Of a DNA stretch of 64,000 nucleotides, positions 15,238 through 23,951 are shown piece after piece. The notes under the pieces were generated by a model, which did no database searches, had not been told where the DNA came from, and saw only the letters and a list, made by a program, of their open reading frames with translations. Position 1 is the stretch's first letter, and each line of letters begins with the position of its first letter. The stretch is from positions 52,754-116,753 of the forward strand of contig JBCBZG010000011.1 of assembly GCA_039815465.1 (NCBI GenBank). The letters are read 5' to 3'. Position numbers and translations under genes: made by a program. The stretch is from Shimia_B sp039815465 (lineage in GTDB: Bacteria > Pseudomonadota > Alphaproteobacteria > Rhodobacterales > Rhodobacteraceae).

Positions 15238-16887
15238 ATGGCGGATTTCCGATCAGCAGCGATGAGTTCCAAGGCTTGGCCGTTTGAAGAGGCGCGCCGG
15301 ATCCTCAAACGCTATGAAAAGACGCCGCCGGAAAAGGGCTATGTGCTGTTTGAGACGGGCTATGGCCCGTCTGGCCTGCCCCATATTGGGACCTTTGGCG
15401 AGGTCGCGCGCACGACGATGATCCGCCGTGCGTTTGAAGTGATCAGTGACATCCCGACTAAGCTCATTTGTTTCTCCGACGATCTGGACGGGATGCGGAA
15501 GGTGCCGGGGAATGTCCCGAACGCGGAGAGCCTCGTGCCCTACCTCCAGCAGCCATTGACCAAGGTGCCCGATCCGTTTGGGACCCATGAAAGCTTTGGC
15601 CATCACAACAACGCCAAGCTGCGGACGTTCCTTGATCAATTCGGGTTCGAGTATGAGTTCATCTCGGCCACCGACTTCTACGGCTCGGGGCGGTTTGATG
15701 AGGTGCTGCTGCGCGCTTGTGAGCGCTATGACGACATTATGAAGGTGATGCTGAAATCGCTTCGGGAGGAGCGGCAGCAGACCTATTCGATTTTCCTACC
15801 CATGCACCCGGAGACGGGAGAGGTGCTTTATGTGCCGATGAAGCATGTGGACGCGGCTGAGGGCACGCTGACCTTTGACGACAATGAGGGGCGCGAGTGG
15901 ACGGTGCCGGTCACGGGCGGGAATGTGAAGTTCCAGTGGAAGCCGGATTTCGGCGCGCGCTGGGCGGCGCTGGGCGTCGATTTCGAGATGTATGGCAAGG
16001 ATCACAGCACCAACACGCCGATCTATGACCGGATTTGTGAGATCCTGGGTCAACGGAAGCCGGAGCATTTCACTTACGAGCTCTTCCTTGACGATCAGGG
16101 GCAGAAGATTTCGAAGACCTCGGGCAACGGGATCAGCATCGACGAATGGCTGAGCTATGCGGCGGATACGTCGCTGAGCTATTTCATGTATCAAAAGCCC
16201 AAGACGGCGAAGCGGCTGTTTTTCGATGTGATCCCGCGGGCGGTGGACGAATATCACCAGCAGTTGCGCGCCTATGGGCAGCAGGACAATGCGCAGCGGG
16301 CGAACAACCCGGTGTTCCACATTCACGGGCATAACGTCCCCGCCTCCACCATGGTGGTGCCATTCGGGATGCTGCTCAACCTTGCGTCCGTGTCGAATGC
16401 GGAAGACGCGCCGACGATGTGGGGGTTTATCAAACAGTACGCGCCAGAAGCGTCGCCGGAGACGCATCCCGACCTTGATCAGGCGGCGGGCTTTGCGGTG
16501 CGGTATTTCCAGGAGTTCGTGAAGCCCACTCAGGTCTGTCGCGCCCCGACGGAGGCCGAGGCGGAGGCGCTGTGCGCACTCGCGGCGGCGTTTCAAGACG
16601 GGGCGCTGGCGCTCGACCAGATTGCCAAAAAGCAAGAGATCAAGGGCCAAGACGACCCGCTGCCAGAGGTCGATTTTGCCGATGGCGAGTTCCTGCAATC
16701 GGTGGCGGTGTCGGTGGGCACCGTGCACGGGTACAGCAACCTGCGGGAGTGGTTCAAAGTGCTCTACGAAGTGCTGCTCGGCACGTCGCAGGGGCCGCGG
16801 ATCGGGTCCTTTGCCAAGCTATACGGGTTGGAGAACACCGTGGCGCTCATCAAGCGGGGGGCCAGCGGGGCGCTCGTTCAGGGCTGA
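15238..16887 (+). CDS. lysS: Lysyl-tRNA synthetase, class I
   Basis: This is a class I LysRS, a form found in archaea and many alphaproteobacteria, unrelated to the class II enzyme. The HIGH-like motif is HIGTFGEV in GPSGLPHIGTF, and the KMSKS-like motif is KISKTSGN. The start at ATG 15238 (MADFRS) gives 549 aa; the ATG at 15262 (MSSKAWPFEE) is also possible. The Rossmann core is followed by the helical anticodon-binding domain. Third positions are rich in G, as for other plus-strand genes right of 7 kb. Confidence 0.95.
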   Translation: MADFRSAAMSSKAWPFEEARRILKRYEKTPPEKGYVLFETGYGPSGLPHIGTFGEVARTTMIRRAFEVISDIPTKLICFSDDLDGMRKVPGNVPNAESLVPYLQQPLTKVPDPFGTHESFGHHNNAKLRTFLDQFGFEYEFISATDFYGSGRFDEVLLRACERYDDIMKVMLKSLREERQQTYSIFLPMHPETGEVLYVPMKHVDAAEGTLTFDDNEGREWTVPVTGGNVKFQWKPDFGARWAALGVDFEMYGKDHSTNTPIYDRICEILGQRKPEHFTYELFLDDQGQKISKTSGNGISIDEWLSYAADTSLSYFMYQKPKTAKRLFFDVIPRAVDEYHQQLRAYGQQDNAQRANNPVFHIHGHNVPASTMVVPFGMLLNLASVSNAEDAPTMWGFIKQYAPEASPETHPDLDQAAGFAVRYFQEFVKPTQVCRAPTEAEAEALCALAAAFQDGALALDQIAKKQEIKGQDDPLPEVDFADGEFLQSVAVSVGTVHGYSNLREWFKVLYEVLLGTSQGPRIGSFAKLYGLENTVALIKRGASGALVQG

Positions 16888-16901
16888 TTGGGCGGCGCGG
16901 G

Positions 16902-17573
16902 CTAGGCGTGGGTTTTCCTGCGCCAAAGCCCAAGCCCGGCCAAACCAGCGAGCAGGAGCGGCAGCGAGGCAGGCAGTGGCACAGCCGCGGCCCCGGCGGA
17001 CAGATCCGCGGCGCCTGCGATGGCATTTGCATCGTCAAACAACACTTCGGCCAGGCCGGTGAACGAGCTGACGTTGCTGTTCTGCGTGCCCCTTACGGTA
17101 AAGCGGATCGCCTCCACCCCCGGGATGAGGGAGGGCGCGAAATAGGCCTGCGAGAGGTCGGTGTCGGGGGCCATTGTCACGTTTGTGAAATCCGCAAGGA
17201 CAGACGCACCTGCCCCTAGGACGGTCAGGTCAAAAAGCACAACATCGTAGTTGGGGTTGCTTGAGACGCTGTTTGAGCGGTGGTTCCAGATGTATATGCC
17301 GCCAAAGGTTTCCGGGCTGGCGAAGGTCCAGGTGATGGATTCGCCGAGCGTTTCGCCTGTGGCCGTCGTCCAGTGATTGTTGACGTCATAGTCGCCATGG
17401 CTGGCCGCTGGGTCACCGGGCAACGACAGGCCCGAGCCGTCGATCGTGTTGCCTGCATCGTAGAAGCCGTTGAATTCGCTCGTCGCGGTTGCACCAGTTG
17501 CGCTGAACGTGGCGCCATAGGCTGAGGTGCCGCATGTCAGTGCAGCAAGAAGGATCAAGGACAAATTACGCAT
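16902..17573 (-). CDS. Secreted protein with VPLPA C-terminal sorting signal
   Basis: A signal peptide (MRNLSLILLAALTCGTSAYG) precedes a discoidin-like beta-sandwich sequence (NTIDGSGLSL, NHWTTATGETLGESITWTF, FGGIYIWNHRSN, GVEAIRFTVRGTQNS). The C terminus VPLPASLPLLLAGLAGLGLW plus RRKTHA is a VPLPA-CTERM signal: motif, hydrophobic helix, basic tail. Such proteins are processed by an exosortase and are linked to exopolysaccharide production in Gram-negative bacteria. No exosortase is in the window, but an exopolysaccharide module lies at 49-54 kb. The ATG at 17573 is used because it begins the signal peptide. Confidence 0.85.
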   Translation of the reverse strand: MRNLSLILLAALTCGTSAYGATFSATGATATSEFNGFYDAGNTIDGSGLSLPGDPAASHGDYDVNNHWTTATGETLGESITWTFASPETFGGIYIWNHRSNSVSSNPNYDVVLFDLTVLGAGASVLADFTNVTMAPDTDLSQAYFAPSLIPGVEAIRFTVRGTQNSNVSSFTGLAEVLFDDANAIAGAADLSAGAAAVPLPASLPLLLAGLAGLGLWRRKTHA

Positions 17574-17691
17574 GAGATCACCAAATTGAATTTCGTTAAC
17601 GTACCGCAAAGGTCGCGCCGCGCCAAGGACCGCCTTTAATTTGACCCGGTGCCCAATTGCGTTAGCCTTACCCTGCAAAGGAGATCATCTG

Positions 17692-18093
17692 ATGCGACGC
17701 ATTTTTGGAATACTCATTGTGTGTCTGGGGCTTGCGGGGCCGGTCGCTGCACAATCCGAGGGCATTCAGTCCACGATTAACGGTCAGATGGAGGCGTTTC
17801 GCGCCGATGATTTTGACCGCGCGTTCACCTTTGCGGCCCCCAACATCAAGCGCATGTTTGGGTCGCCGGACCGGTTTGGGACGATGGTGCGCAACGGCTA
17901 TCCGATGGTGTGGAAAAACGCCGATGTGCAGTTTCTAGAACTGCGGGAGCTCGCCGGGAACCTGTGGCAGATGGTGCAGGTCCAGGCGGAAGACGGCTCC
18001 TACCACTATTTTGACTACATGATGGTTGAGACCGCCCAGGGCTGGCAGATCGCAGCGGTGCAACCACTACCCGCCCCGGACGTCGCAGCCTAG
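17692..18093 (+). CDS. Secreted DUF4864 protein
   Basis: This 133-aa exported protein has a signal peptide MRRIFGILIVCLGLAGPVAAQS. The body (STINGQMEAFRADDFDRAFTFAAPNIKRMFGSPDRFGTMVRNGYPMVW) is the DUF4864 pattern, a SnoaL/NTF2-like fold, ending in YFDYMMVETAQGWQIAAVQPL. The ATG at 17692 has a strong AAAGGAG site upstream. The function is unknown. It is divergent from the VPLPA protein and followed by a REP pair. Confidence 0.85.
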   Translation: MRRIFGILIVCLGLAGPVAAQSEGIQSTINGQMEAFRADDFDRAFTFAAPNIKRMFGSPDRFGTMVRNGYPMVWKNADVQFLELRELAGNLWQMVQVQAEDGSYHYFDYMMVETAQGWQIAAVQPLPAPDVAA

Positions 18094-18099
18094 GCGCGC

Positions 18100-18153
18100 G
18101 CCGGGCTGAAGCCCGGCCTACGGGCAGCGGGGTAGGCCGGGGTTTACCCCGGC
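18100..18153. repeat. REP pair of the RAYT-linked family
   Basis: The unit at 18100-18123 is identical to the 24-bp REP in the RAYT gene at 12 kb distance. A second, diverged unit lies at 18132-18153 (GTAGGCCGGGGTTTACCCCG). The tails point toward each other here, the reverse of the RAYT-internal pair. The elements lie between convergent DUF4864 and SDR genes. Confidence 0.87.
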
Positions 18154-18159
18154 GCGCCG

Positions 18160-18936
18160 CTACTTTTCCTGCATCTTGCTTATCATGTTGAGCGCCATGC
18201 GGCGCGGCAGCACGGGGATGACCCAATTCATCGTAAAGCTCAGCAGCTTTTCGTTGATCGTCACAAGCTCCCCTCTGCGCATGGCGTCGTAGCCGTGTTT
18301 GGCGACGGATTTGGCGGTGGCGCCTTTTTGGTTGACGAGTTGTGTGCCCTCGAGCTCTGCCACGGTGGCGAATTCGGTGTGGACGTAGCCCGGTGCGAGC
18401 ACGGTACAGGTGACGCCTGAGGGGCGCAGTTCGTGATCCACGGCTTGGGAAAAGCTGTTCACAAAGGCTTTGGTGGCGAAATACACGGCTTGGTTCGGAC
18501 CCGGCATGAAGCCCGCTGTGGAGCCGACATTGAGGATGCGGCCTTTGCCGCGGGCGGCCATTTTCCCGCCGAAGTGGTGCGTGAGCGCCACGAGGCTTTG
18601 CACATTGAGTTCGATCATCATGCGCTCGACTGCGGCGTCGCGGTCGATGTGGCGGCCGTGCCCGCCAAAGCCTGCATTGTTGATCAGGATGTCGATATCG
18701 ACTCCGAGCGCGTCGACCTGTGCGATGACCGCGTCCGCCCCGCCTGGAGCGCCGAGGTCACCGGTCACCACATGGACTGCGACGCCGTGTTCGGTCGAAA
18801 GCTCCTCTTTCAGGGCTTCGAGCGCGTCACCACGGCGGGCGGAGATGACGAGGTCGCCGCCTTTACGGGCGTGGTAGCGGGCCAGTTCGGCACCGATCCC
18901 GGAGGAGGCGCCAGTGATGAGGGCGGTGTTGGGCAT
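18160..18936 (-). CDS. Short-chain dehydrogenase/reductase
   Basis: This SDR of 258 aa has TGASSGIG (cofactor loop), NNAGFGGHG, the catalytic Ser in VGSTAGFMPG and YFATK (YxxxK). An Arg after the first strand (SARRGDALEAL) favours NADP(H). The C-terminal region SFTMNWVIPVLPRRMALNMISKM is longer and more hydrophobic than in classical SDRs and resembles the DltE/SadH-like group. The substrate is unknown. It converges on the DUF4864 gene across the REP pair. Confidence 0.88.
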   Translation of the reverse strand: MPNTALITGASSGIGAELARYHARKGGDLVISARRGDALEALKEELSTEHGVAVHVVTGDLGAPGGADAVIAQVDALGVDIDILINNAGFGGHGRHIDRDAAVERMMIELNVQSLVALTHHFGGKMAARGKGRILNVGSTAGFMPGPNQAVYFATKAFVNSFSQAVDHELRPSGVTCTVLAPGYVHTEFATVAELEGTQLVNQKGATAKSVAKHGYDAMRRGELVTINEKLLSFTMNWVIPVLPRRMALNMISKMQEK

Positions 18937-19153
18937 GGGTGATCCTTTTCAAGCGTGAGGCGGTCGCGGTTCCTTAAGAGCTAGGGGGGCGTGCCTGCCC
19001 GATCAATACGCCCCCCACCGTCACGGTGGTCCAAGCCCGCGTTAACCGGGCGTTGATACCCCTCCTGCCGCAGCGCGGTGCCAGTTTGGCCCCGTCAATC
19101 CAAGCGACAGATGAGGCACCGGGCCGCGGGGCTGGGGTGCGAAAGGGGTTCGA

Positions 19154-21445
19154 ATGAACAAGGCGATTACCGACGGCGTGGTCTTTCAACCGCCCGCCTT
19201 TGCTGACGGGCTGAACGTGTGGTCGAGCGGGGACGGCACGCCGGGGTCAGACACCTATGATTTCGCCTTTAACGCGGTCTTTGTGCCGGCCGACCAAGAC
19301 TTCGGCGGCGCGCTGGAGATCCAGAAGACCGCGAGCATCACCAAGGTCCGGTATACGGGCGAAACGCCGATCCTGCCGGGCTGCTATTTGCGCGTCACCG
19401 CCCGCGTCAAGGCGATCAGCGGCGATTTCCCATCGGTGCGCATCGCGGGTTGGGCTGGGGCTGCGGGCGGCTCCAACGTGGCAGGCGTGACCCAGGTTGG
19501 GCCCACGACGACGCTGTCGAACTACGGCGAGGTGGTGGAGGTGTCTGCGATCGTGGGCACGGGCTCCCGCGGGGGGGTGGACATGGCCTGGGGGACCCAG
19601 GCGCTTTACGGGCATTTCGGGCTCGACCTGACGGGCCCCAATGGCGGGATCGTGCGGGTCGATGACATCGTGATCGAAGATGTCTCAGGCGCGTACCTGG
19701 CGGAGCTCGTGGGGGCCGTCGATGTCGTGGACTATGGCGCGGTGGGGGACGGGGTCACCGATGACCGCCCCGCGTTTCTGGCCGCCGATGCTGCGGCGGC
19801 GGGGCGTGAGGTGTTTGTGCCCGACGGCACGTTTTTCCTGGGCAACAACGTCACCATCAACAACCGCATCCGGTTTGAGGGCACGGTGACGATGTCCGAC
19901 GACCACCAACTGTTGTTGATGAAGAACTACGATCTGCCCGCCTATGAGGACGCGTTCGGCGACGAGGTTTTGGGTTTCAAGAAGGCGTTTCAGGTGCTGA
20001 TCGGGTTCTCGGATCACGAGTCGCTCGATATGGCGGGGCGCCGCATCCGCCTGACGGAGCCGCTGGATTTGCAGGCGGCAGTGGTGACGCGCACCAGCTT
20101 TGCCAGCCGCCGCGTGGTGCGCAACGGGCAGATCCAGATCGACCCGAGCCCCGCCTGGGACCCCACGGTCGTGACCTCGGTCGGGACCTATGACCCGGCG
20201 GATCAGTATCGCCTGACGGGTGTCACGAACGCGGCGAGCATCGCTGTCGGCTCTCTCGTTGAAGGTGTGGGCGTCGGGCGGGAGGTCTATGTGAACGCGG
20301 TCGATGGGCCGGGGCAGACGCTGACGCTGACCCAAGCGCTTTACGGCGGGGCGGGCACGCAGAACTTCACGTTCACGCGGTTCAAATACGCGCTCGATTT
20401 CAGCGGGTTTGACGTACTCAACCAGTTCCAGCTCGATTCCGTGGAAATCCAATGCGCCAATATCGGCTCCGCGATCATGCTGCCCATGGCGGGATCGACA
20501 TTTCATCTGAAAGACTGCTTTCTGACGCGGCCCAAGTATCGCGGTGTCACGAGCGCGGGCACGGCCTGTCAGGGCATGATGATTGACCGCTGCAACTGGC
20601 TGGCTGGCGATTTCGACCAGGATGTCCAGGACCGCGTGTCCATCGGCTTCAACACCAACGCCAACGACATCAAGGTCCGCGACAACCGCATCGTGCGGTT
20701 CAAGCATTTCTGCATCGTGGGCGGCGGCGGGTCGTCGTTCAACGGCAACCACTGGTTTTTGGGCGATGACACGGTGGACGGCGTGCGCAATGGCGGTCTG
20801 ATCTTTGCGAGCACGAACCTAAAGGCCTACGTGACCGGCAACTACATCGATAACAACTTTATCGAGTGGACCAATGAGTACGAGGCCGATCCGAATTTTG
20901 CCAATCAGCTCGGGTTCGGCGGGCTCACCATCACGGGCAACATCTTTACCGTCAATGACGTGGCGCCGTGGTTCCGCTTTATCGTCGTCAAGCCCTACGG
21001 CACGGGCTTTACGATCAACGGGCTGTCGGTGATCGGGAACGTGTTTAAGTCGCTCAACGGCAGCATCGACCGGGTGGAGGAGGTGGATACCTCCTTCGCG
21101 GACCTCAACTACAACTCGATGCGCAACATTACGTTCGAGGCCAATACGTTCGACGGGGTGACGACGGATGTGTTCAACCCGCTGCGCCAGACCCATGATG
21201 AGGAGACGCCGTCGACGAGCTGGCTCATCGAGCTCGCCCCGCGGTTGCCCTTTGGCGGGAATGCGCGCCATGTGGAATCGGTGGTGCCCGTGGGGGCGGT
21301 GCGCAATTCCAACAATGTGGCGCAGTATGATTTCCCCTATGTGCTGTTGAACCAGGGGCCCGACAGCTCTGCTGTGCAGGTGAATTGGCCCACGGCAGTG
21401 CGCGGGCGGGTCGCGATCATGGCGCGAATGGATCGGCCTGACTAG
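19154..21445 (+). CDS. Right-handed beta-helix (pectate lyase superfamily-like) protein
   Basis: This 763-aa protein has no obvious signal peptide (MNKAITDGVVFQPPAFADGL). The N-terminal 180 residues look like a carbohydrate-binding jelly-roll (YTGETPILPGCYLRVTARVKAI, VRIAGWAGAAGG). From about residue 190 the VVDYGAVGDGVTDDRPAFLAADAAA motif, with REVFVPDGTFFL, marks a Pectate_lyase_3 beta-helix domain of the kind in GH28-like enzymes and phage tail spikes. The helix continues with repeated N-rich strands to the end. A GGGG site precedes the ATG. No phage genes are nearby, so a surface or secreted polysaccharide role is the better guess. Substrate and activity are unknown. Confidence 0.82.
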   Translation: MNKAITDGVVFQPPAFADGLNVWSSGDGTPGSDTYDFAFNAVFVPADQDFGGALEIQKTASITKVRYTGETPILPGCYLRVTARVKAISGDFPSVRIAGWAGAAGGSNVAGVTQVGPTTTLSNYGEVVEVSAIVGTGSRGGVDMAWGTQALYGHFGLDLTGPNGGIVRVDDIVIEDVSGAYLAELVGAVDVVDYGAVGDGVTDDRPAFLAADAAAAGREVFVPDGTFFLGNNVTINNRIRFEGTVTMSDDHQLLLMKNYDLPAYEDAFGDEVLGFKKAFQVLIGFSDHESLDMAGRRIRLTEPLDLQAAVVTRTSFASRRVVRNGQIQIDPSPAWDPTVVTSVGTYDPADQYRLTGVTNAASIAVGSLVEGVGVGREVYVNAVDGPGQTLTLTQALYGGAGTQNFTFTRFKYALDFSGFDVLNQFQLDSVEIQCANIGSAIMLPMAGSTFHLKDCFLTRPKYRGVTSAGTACQGMMIDRCNWLAGDFDQDVQDRVSIGFNTNANDIKVRDNRIVRFKHFCIVGGGGSSFNGNHWFLGDDTVDGVRNGGLIFASTNLKAYVTGNYIDNNFIEWTNEYEADPNFANQLGFGGLTITGNIFTVNDVAPWFRFIVVKPYGTGFTINGLSVIGNVFKSLNGSIDRVEEVDTSFADLNYNSMRNITFEANTFDGVTTDVFNPLRQTHDEETPSTSWLIELAPRLPFGGNARHVESVVPVGAVRNSNNVAQYDFPYVLLNQGPDSSAVQVNWPTAVRGRVAIMARMDRPD

Positions 21446-21915
21446 AGGCGCGGCAGATCAGCGGGGGTGACTTTGTAGGCTTTGCCAAAGCCCCCGTTGA
21501 GCAGCCCCTTATCCACGTTAAAGCGGATCAGGCGGAAATCGGTGAAATCGAAGTAGAGCTTGGTTTTTGGGCGCGCCGCGATGTAGCGGTCGCGCCAGGC
21601 CGCTTTGTCGAGCGTTTCGGCCCGCGCATCGAGGCTGAGCCGGGGGTAAGTGAGCGGATCGCCCTTAGGCTCCGGCTGGCCGAGCATCAGGCCGCAGGCC
21701 GGGTTGGCGTCGAGCGCGCCTGTGTGGGTCGACAGTGTGGAGATGATGGTAAGCGCCTGCCCATCAAGCCACACAAACCCGATCCGCGTGACCGAAGGGG
21801 CGCCTGTCTGCGGGTCGATGACGGCGAGCGCAGCGTGGGTGTCCCGCAGCAGCGTGGCCATGGTTTGGCGGGCGTCGTCGTCCAACGGGCGAAAGGGGTT
21901 TTTTGCGTCGCTCAT
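21442..21915 (-). CDS. Pyridoxamine 5'-phosphate oxidase-like (HugZ-like) protein
   Basis: This 157-aa split-barrel protein has ARQTMATLLRDTHAALAVIDPQTGAPSVTRIGFVWLDGQALTIISTLSTHTGAL, followed by CGLMLGQP, SLDARAETLD and YFDFTDFRLIRFNVDKGLLNGGFGKAYKV. The last segment with N-x-G-F-G-x-A resembles haem-utilisation HugZ-like flavin-binding proteins. FMN or haem binding is plausible but not shown. Its end overlaps the end of the beta-helix gene by four bases. Confidence 0.8.
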   Translation of the reverse strand: MSDAKNPFRPLDDDARQTMATLLRDTHAALAVIDPQTGAPSVTRIGFVWLDGQALTIISTLSTHTGALDANPACGLMLGQPEPKGDPLTYPRLSLDARAETLDKAAWRDRYIAARPKTKLYFDFTDFRLIRFNVDKGLLNGGFGKAYKVTPADLPRL

Positions 21916-21925
21916 GGCACCCTGG

Positions 21926-22345
21926 TTACGCGGCTGGGGGCGGGGTGCACGCGGCGAAGGCGCGTGTGGGCTCCGCGGCGCCGATGGCGGAAAACGGCAC
22001 GGCCTCCGGCCCGAGGATCGCTGTGGCGATGCCGCCGCTCATCAGCCCGATGATCACATTACCAAAGCCGCGGTCGGCGACGGTGACGGTGCGCCCGTCA
22101 TTGGTGAGCGCATGAAAGGGCGTGCTGATGGTGATCCCATTGGCGAAGGCGAGCGAAAAGCTCTCCCCCTCCGGCCAGGGGGCGTCGCGGGTGAGCGCGA
22201 TGGTGTAGAGCGGCTGGGTGGGGTCGTGGGTCAGCGCAATGTCGAGCGCGGGGTCGCTATGGGTGAGCAGGCAGGGCAGACCGGGCATAAAGTCCCAGGC
22301 TGCGGCGGGGCTTGCGAAGAAAAGACAGGCAATGAGAGTGCGCAT
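21926..22345 (-). CDS. Secreted hypothetical protein
   Basis: This exported protein of about 139 aa has a signal peptide (MRTLIACLFFASPAAAW) and a beta-rich body with one Cys pair (PCLLTHSD near the start, FAACTPPP at the end). The GNVIIGLMSGGIATAILGPE segment is well preserved in look-alike proteins of this group, but I can assign no function. The in-frame ATG at 22354 is an alternative start. It lies ten bases downstream of the split-barrel gene's end on the same strand, upstream in transcription, so the two may be cotranscribed. Confidence 0.7.
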   Translation of the reverse strand: MRTLIACLFFASPAAAWDFMPGLPCLLTHSDPALDIALTHDPTQPLYTIALTRDAPWPEGESFSLAFANGITISTPFHALTNDGRTVTVADRGFGNVIIGLMSGGIATAILGPEAVPFSAIGAAEPTRAFAACTPPPAA

Positions 22346-22471
22346 AGGGGGCATTTAGGCGCTTGGGCGGCCCTGTCGAACCTGTGGTTGGTCGTTTCTT
22401 CTTTCCTGTGGCCTGATCTGGCGCCCGTCGGCACCCGCGCTACCCTTTTTGCTGCAACTGGGAGGGTAAGT

Positions 22472-22960
22472 ATGGACACACGCAGGGGTGAGGCGCTGGC
22501 GCCTGAGGATGTGCAGGCCTATCCGCGGCCACCTTTGGTCGAGCCGGTCGCCGCGCGTGTAGAGGCGCGGCTCTTTGGTGCGGTGATCCTGGACACGGAT
22601 GCCACGTGGCGGGTCTGCGAGACCCATCATCCACCGACCTACTATGTGCCGCCGGGCGCGCTGTCTTGCACGCTTTTGCCCGCGCGGGGGCGGTCGTTTT
22701 GTGAGTGGAAGGGGGAGGCGACCTATTGGAGCCTCAAGGTCGGTGACCAGATCGCCCCCCGCGCCGCATGGAGCTACCCGCGCCCCACCGAGCGCTTTGC
22801 GGCGATCCGGGATTTTGTGGCGATTTACCCTGGGGTTTTGGACGGTGCCACGGTCGCGGGGATGCCGGTCACGGCGCAACCTGGGGATTTCTACGGTGGT
22901 TGGGTGACCGCGAATTTGACCGGTCTGGTAAAGGGCGCACCGGGGACGTTGCACTGGTGA
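22472..22960 (+). CDS. DUF427 domain protein
   Basis: This protein of about 162 aa carries a DUF427 domain: VAARVEARLFGAVILDTDATWRVCETHHPPTYYVPPGAL, then RGRSFCEWKGEATYWSLKVGD, AAWSYPRPTERFAAIRDFVAIYPGVLD, and PGDFYGGWVT. The CEWKG-x-A-x-Y-W-x-V motif is characteristic. The start ATG at 22472 follows GGGAGGGTAAGT. A short beta-barrel of unknown function; the last 90 bases overlap the convergent Mrr-like gene. Confidence 0.88.
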   Translation: MDTRRGEALAPEDVQAYPRPPLVEPVAARVEARLFGAVILDTDATWRVCETHHPPTYYVPPGALSCTLLPARGRSFCEWKGEATYWSLKVGDQIAPRAAWSYPRPTERFAAIRDFVAIYPGVLDGATVAGMPVTAQPGDFYGGWVTANLTGLVKGAPGTLHW

Positions 22961-23669
22961 GCCGCGTCGCGAGGCGCGGGAGATCTTCGGGCGCGAGCAG
23001 CAGCACATCGGTAGAGGTGGCGAGCGCCGTCGCGGCGGGCGTGAACCGCGCGTTGGAGACGACGGCGGCGTGGCGGAGCCCGTAATGCGCGCGCCCGGCG
23101 GCGGCTTCTTGGACGGCTTTATTGCCCACGGGGCGCGACTGGCGTTTGCATTGCAGCCCGACGGTGAGCGCGCCGCGCTTAGCGATGACGTCGATGCCTT
23201 GATCGCCGGAGCCCTGGGTCACCTGCGCGTCCCACCCCGCCCGGGTGAGCGCTTCGGCGGTGGCATGCTCAAACTCTGTCCCGGTTTGAGGGCGGGTGGG
23301 GGCCTGCGTTAGCACCGCTTCGATCGTGGTGCGGGCGGTGTCGATGGGGATGGACACGCCGATGGAAGCGGTGAAGGTCGCCACGGCGGCGTCGGTGTGA
23401 TCTGTCGTGACGGTGCCGTAATCGTCTCGCTTCACAGCCCCGCGCAGGTTCTTGAGCAGCGCGCCGCGATGGGCAAACGCCGCCCTCCGCAGCGCGGCCA
23501 AATCGCGCGCCAGCCGCCGCGCAGCGGCCCAGCCCCAGACGAGCAGGGCGAGGGAGACGAGCGCTGCCACCGGTGCCCAGGGTTGGCCGGTGGCATAGCC
23601 GTAGGTCGCCGCACCTGTGGCCGCGGCCCATGCAACGATTGATTGGCCGATGATGAGATCGCGATCCAT
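22869..23669 (-). CDS. Membrane-anchored Mrr-like restriction endonuclease protein
   Basis: The N-terminal 60 residues hold two hydrophobic helices (IIGQSIVAWAAATGAATYGYATG; VAALVSLALLVWGWAAA). After a charged linker, a PD-(D/E)XK Mrr-type domain follows from about residue 130: GTEFEHATAEALTRAGWDAQVTQGSGDQGIDVIAKRGALTVGLQCKRQ. This gives the E, the D in GIDV and the Q-x-K catalytic lysine. It ends with a low-complexity basic tail. It may cut modified or foreign DNA at the membrane; the target is unknown. The ATG 23669 has AGGGG upstream. There is no methyltransferase partner. Confidence 0.83.
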   Translation of the reverse strand: MDRDLIIGQSIVAWAAATGAATYGYATGQPWAPVAALVSLALLVWGWAAARRLARDLAALRRAAFAHRGALLKNLRGAVKRDDYGTVTTDHTDAAVATFTASIGVSIPIDTARTTIEAVLTQAPTRPQTGTEFEHATAEALTRAGWDAQVTQGSGDQGIDVIAKRGALTVGLQCKRQSRPVGNKAVQEAAAGRAHYGLRHAAVVSNARFTPAATALATSTDVLLLAPEDLPRLATRLTSATSPVRPLPDRSNSRSPNHRRNPQVAP

Positions 23670-23951
23670 GGACACCCCTAGATGTGGTGTATCGGAGGGG
23701 GATGCGGCGAAAGTGTGGCAGATCGTACAGATGTGAGCGCCATCGGCGTGCCGCGGTGTGTCGAACCGACTTACCCGCTGCTTGATTTATGGTTCGAGGT
23801 TATCGCGCCGCACCCGCGGTGCACTGGCGTCAAACCATGGACGCGCCGGGGGGCGGCACGTTCCTCTCGGCAGCATTTCTTTGAAATGCGCCTGCCGGGC
23901 GGTGGATGGCGCGGCGGGCTTGCGCCCTTGTTCCGCGCCTGGTGCGTCGCC

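Noticed and set aside
19154..21445. Beta-helix protein as a phage tail spike marking a prophage
   Set aside because: No capsid, tail, lysis or integrase genes are nearby; the neighbours are housekeeping genes.
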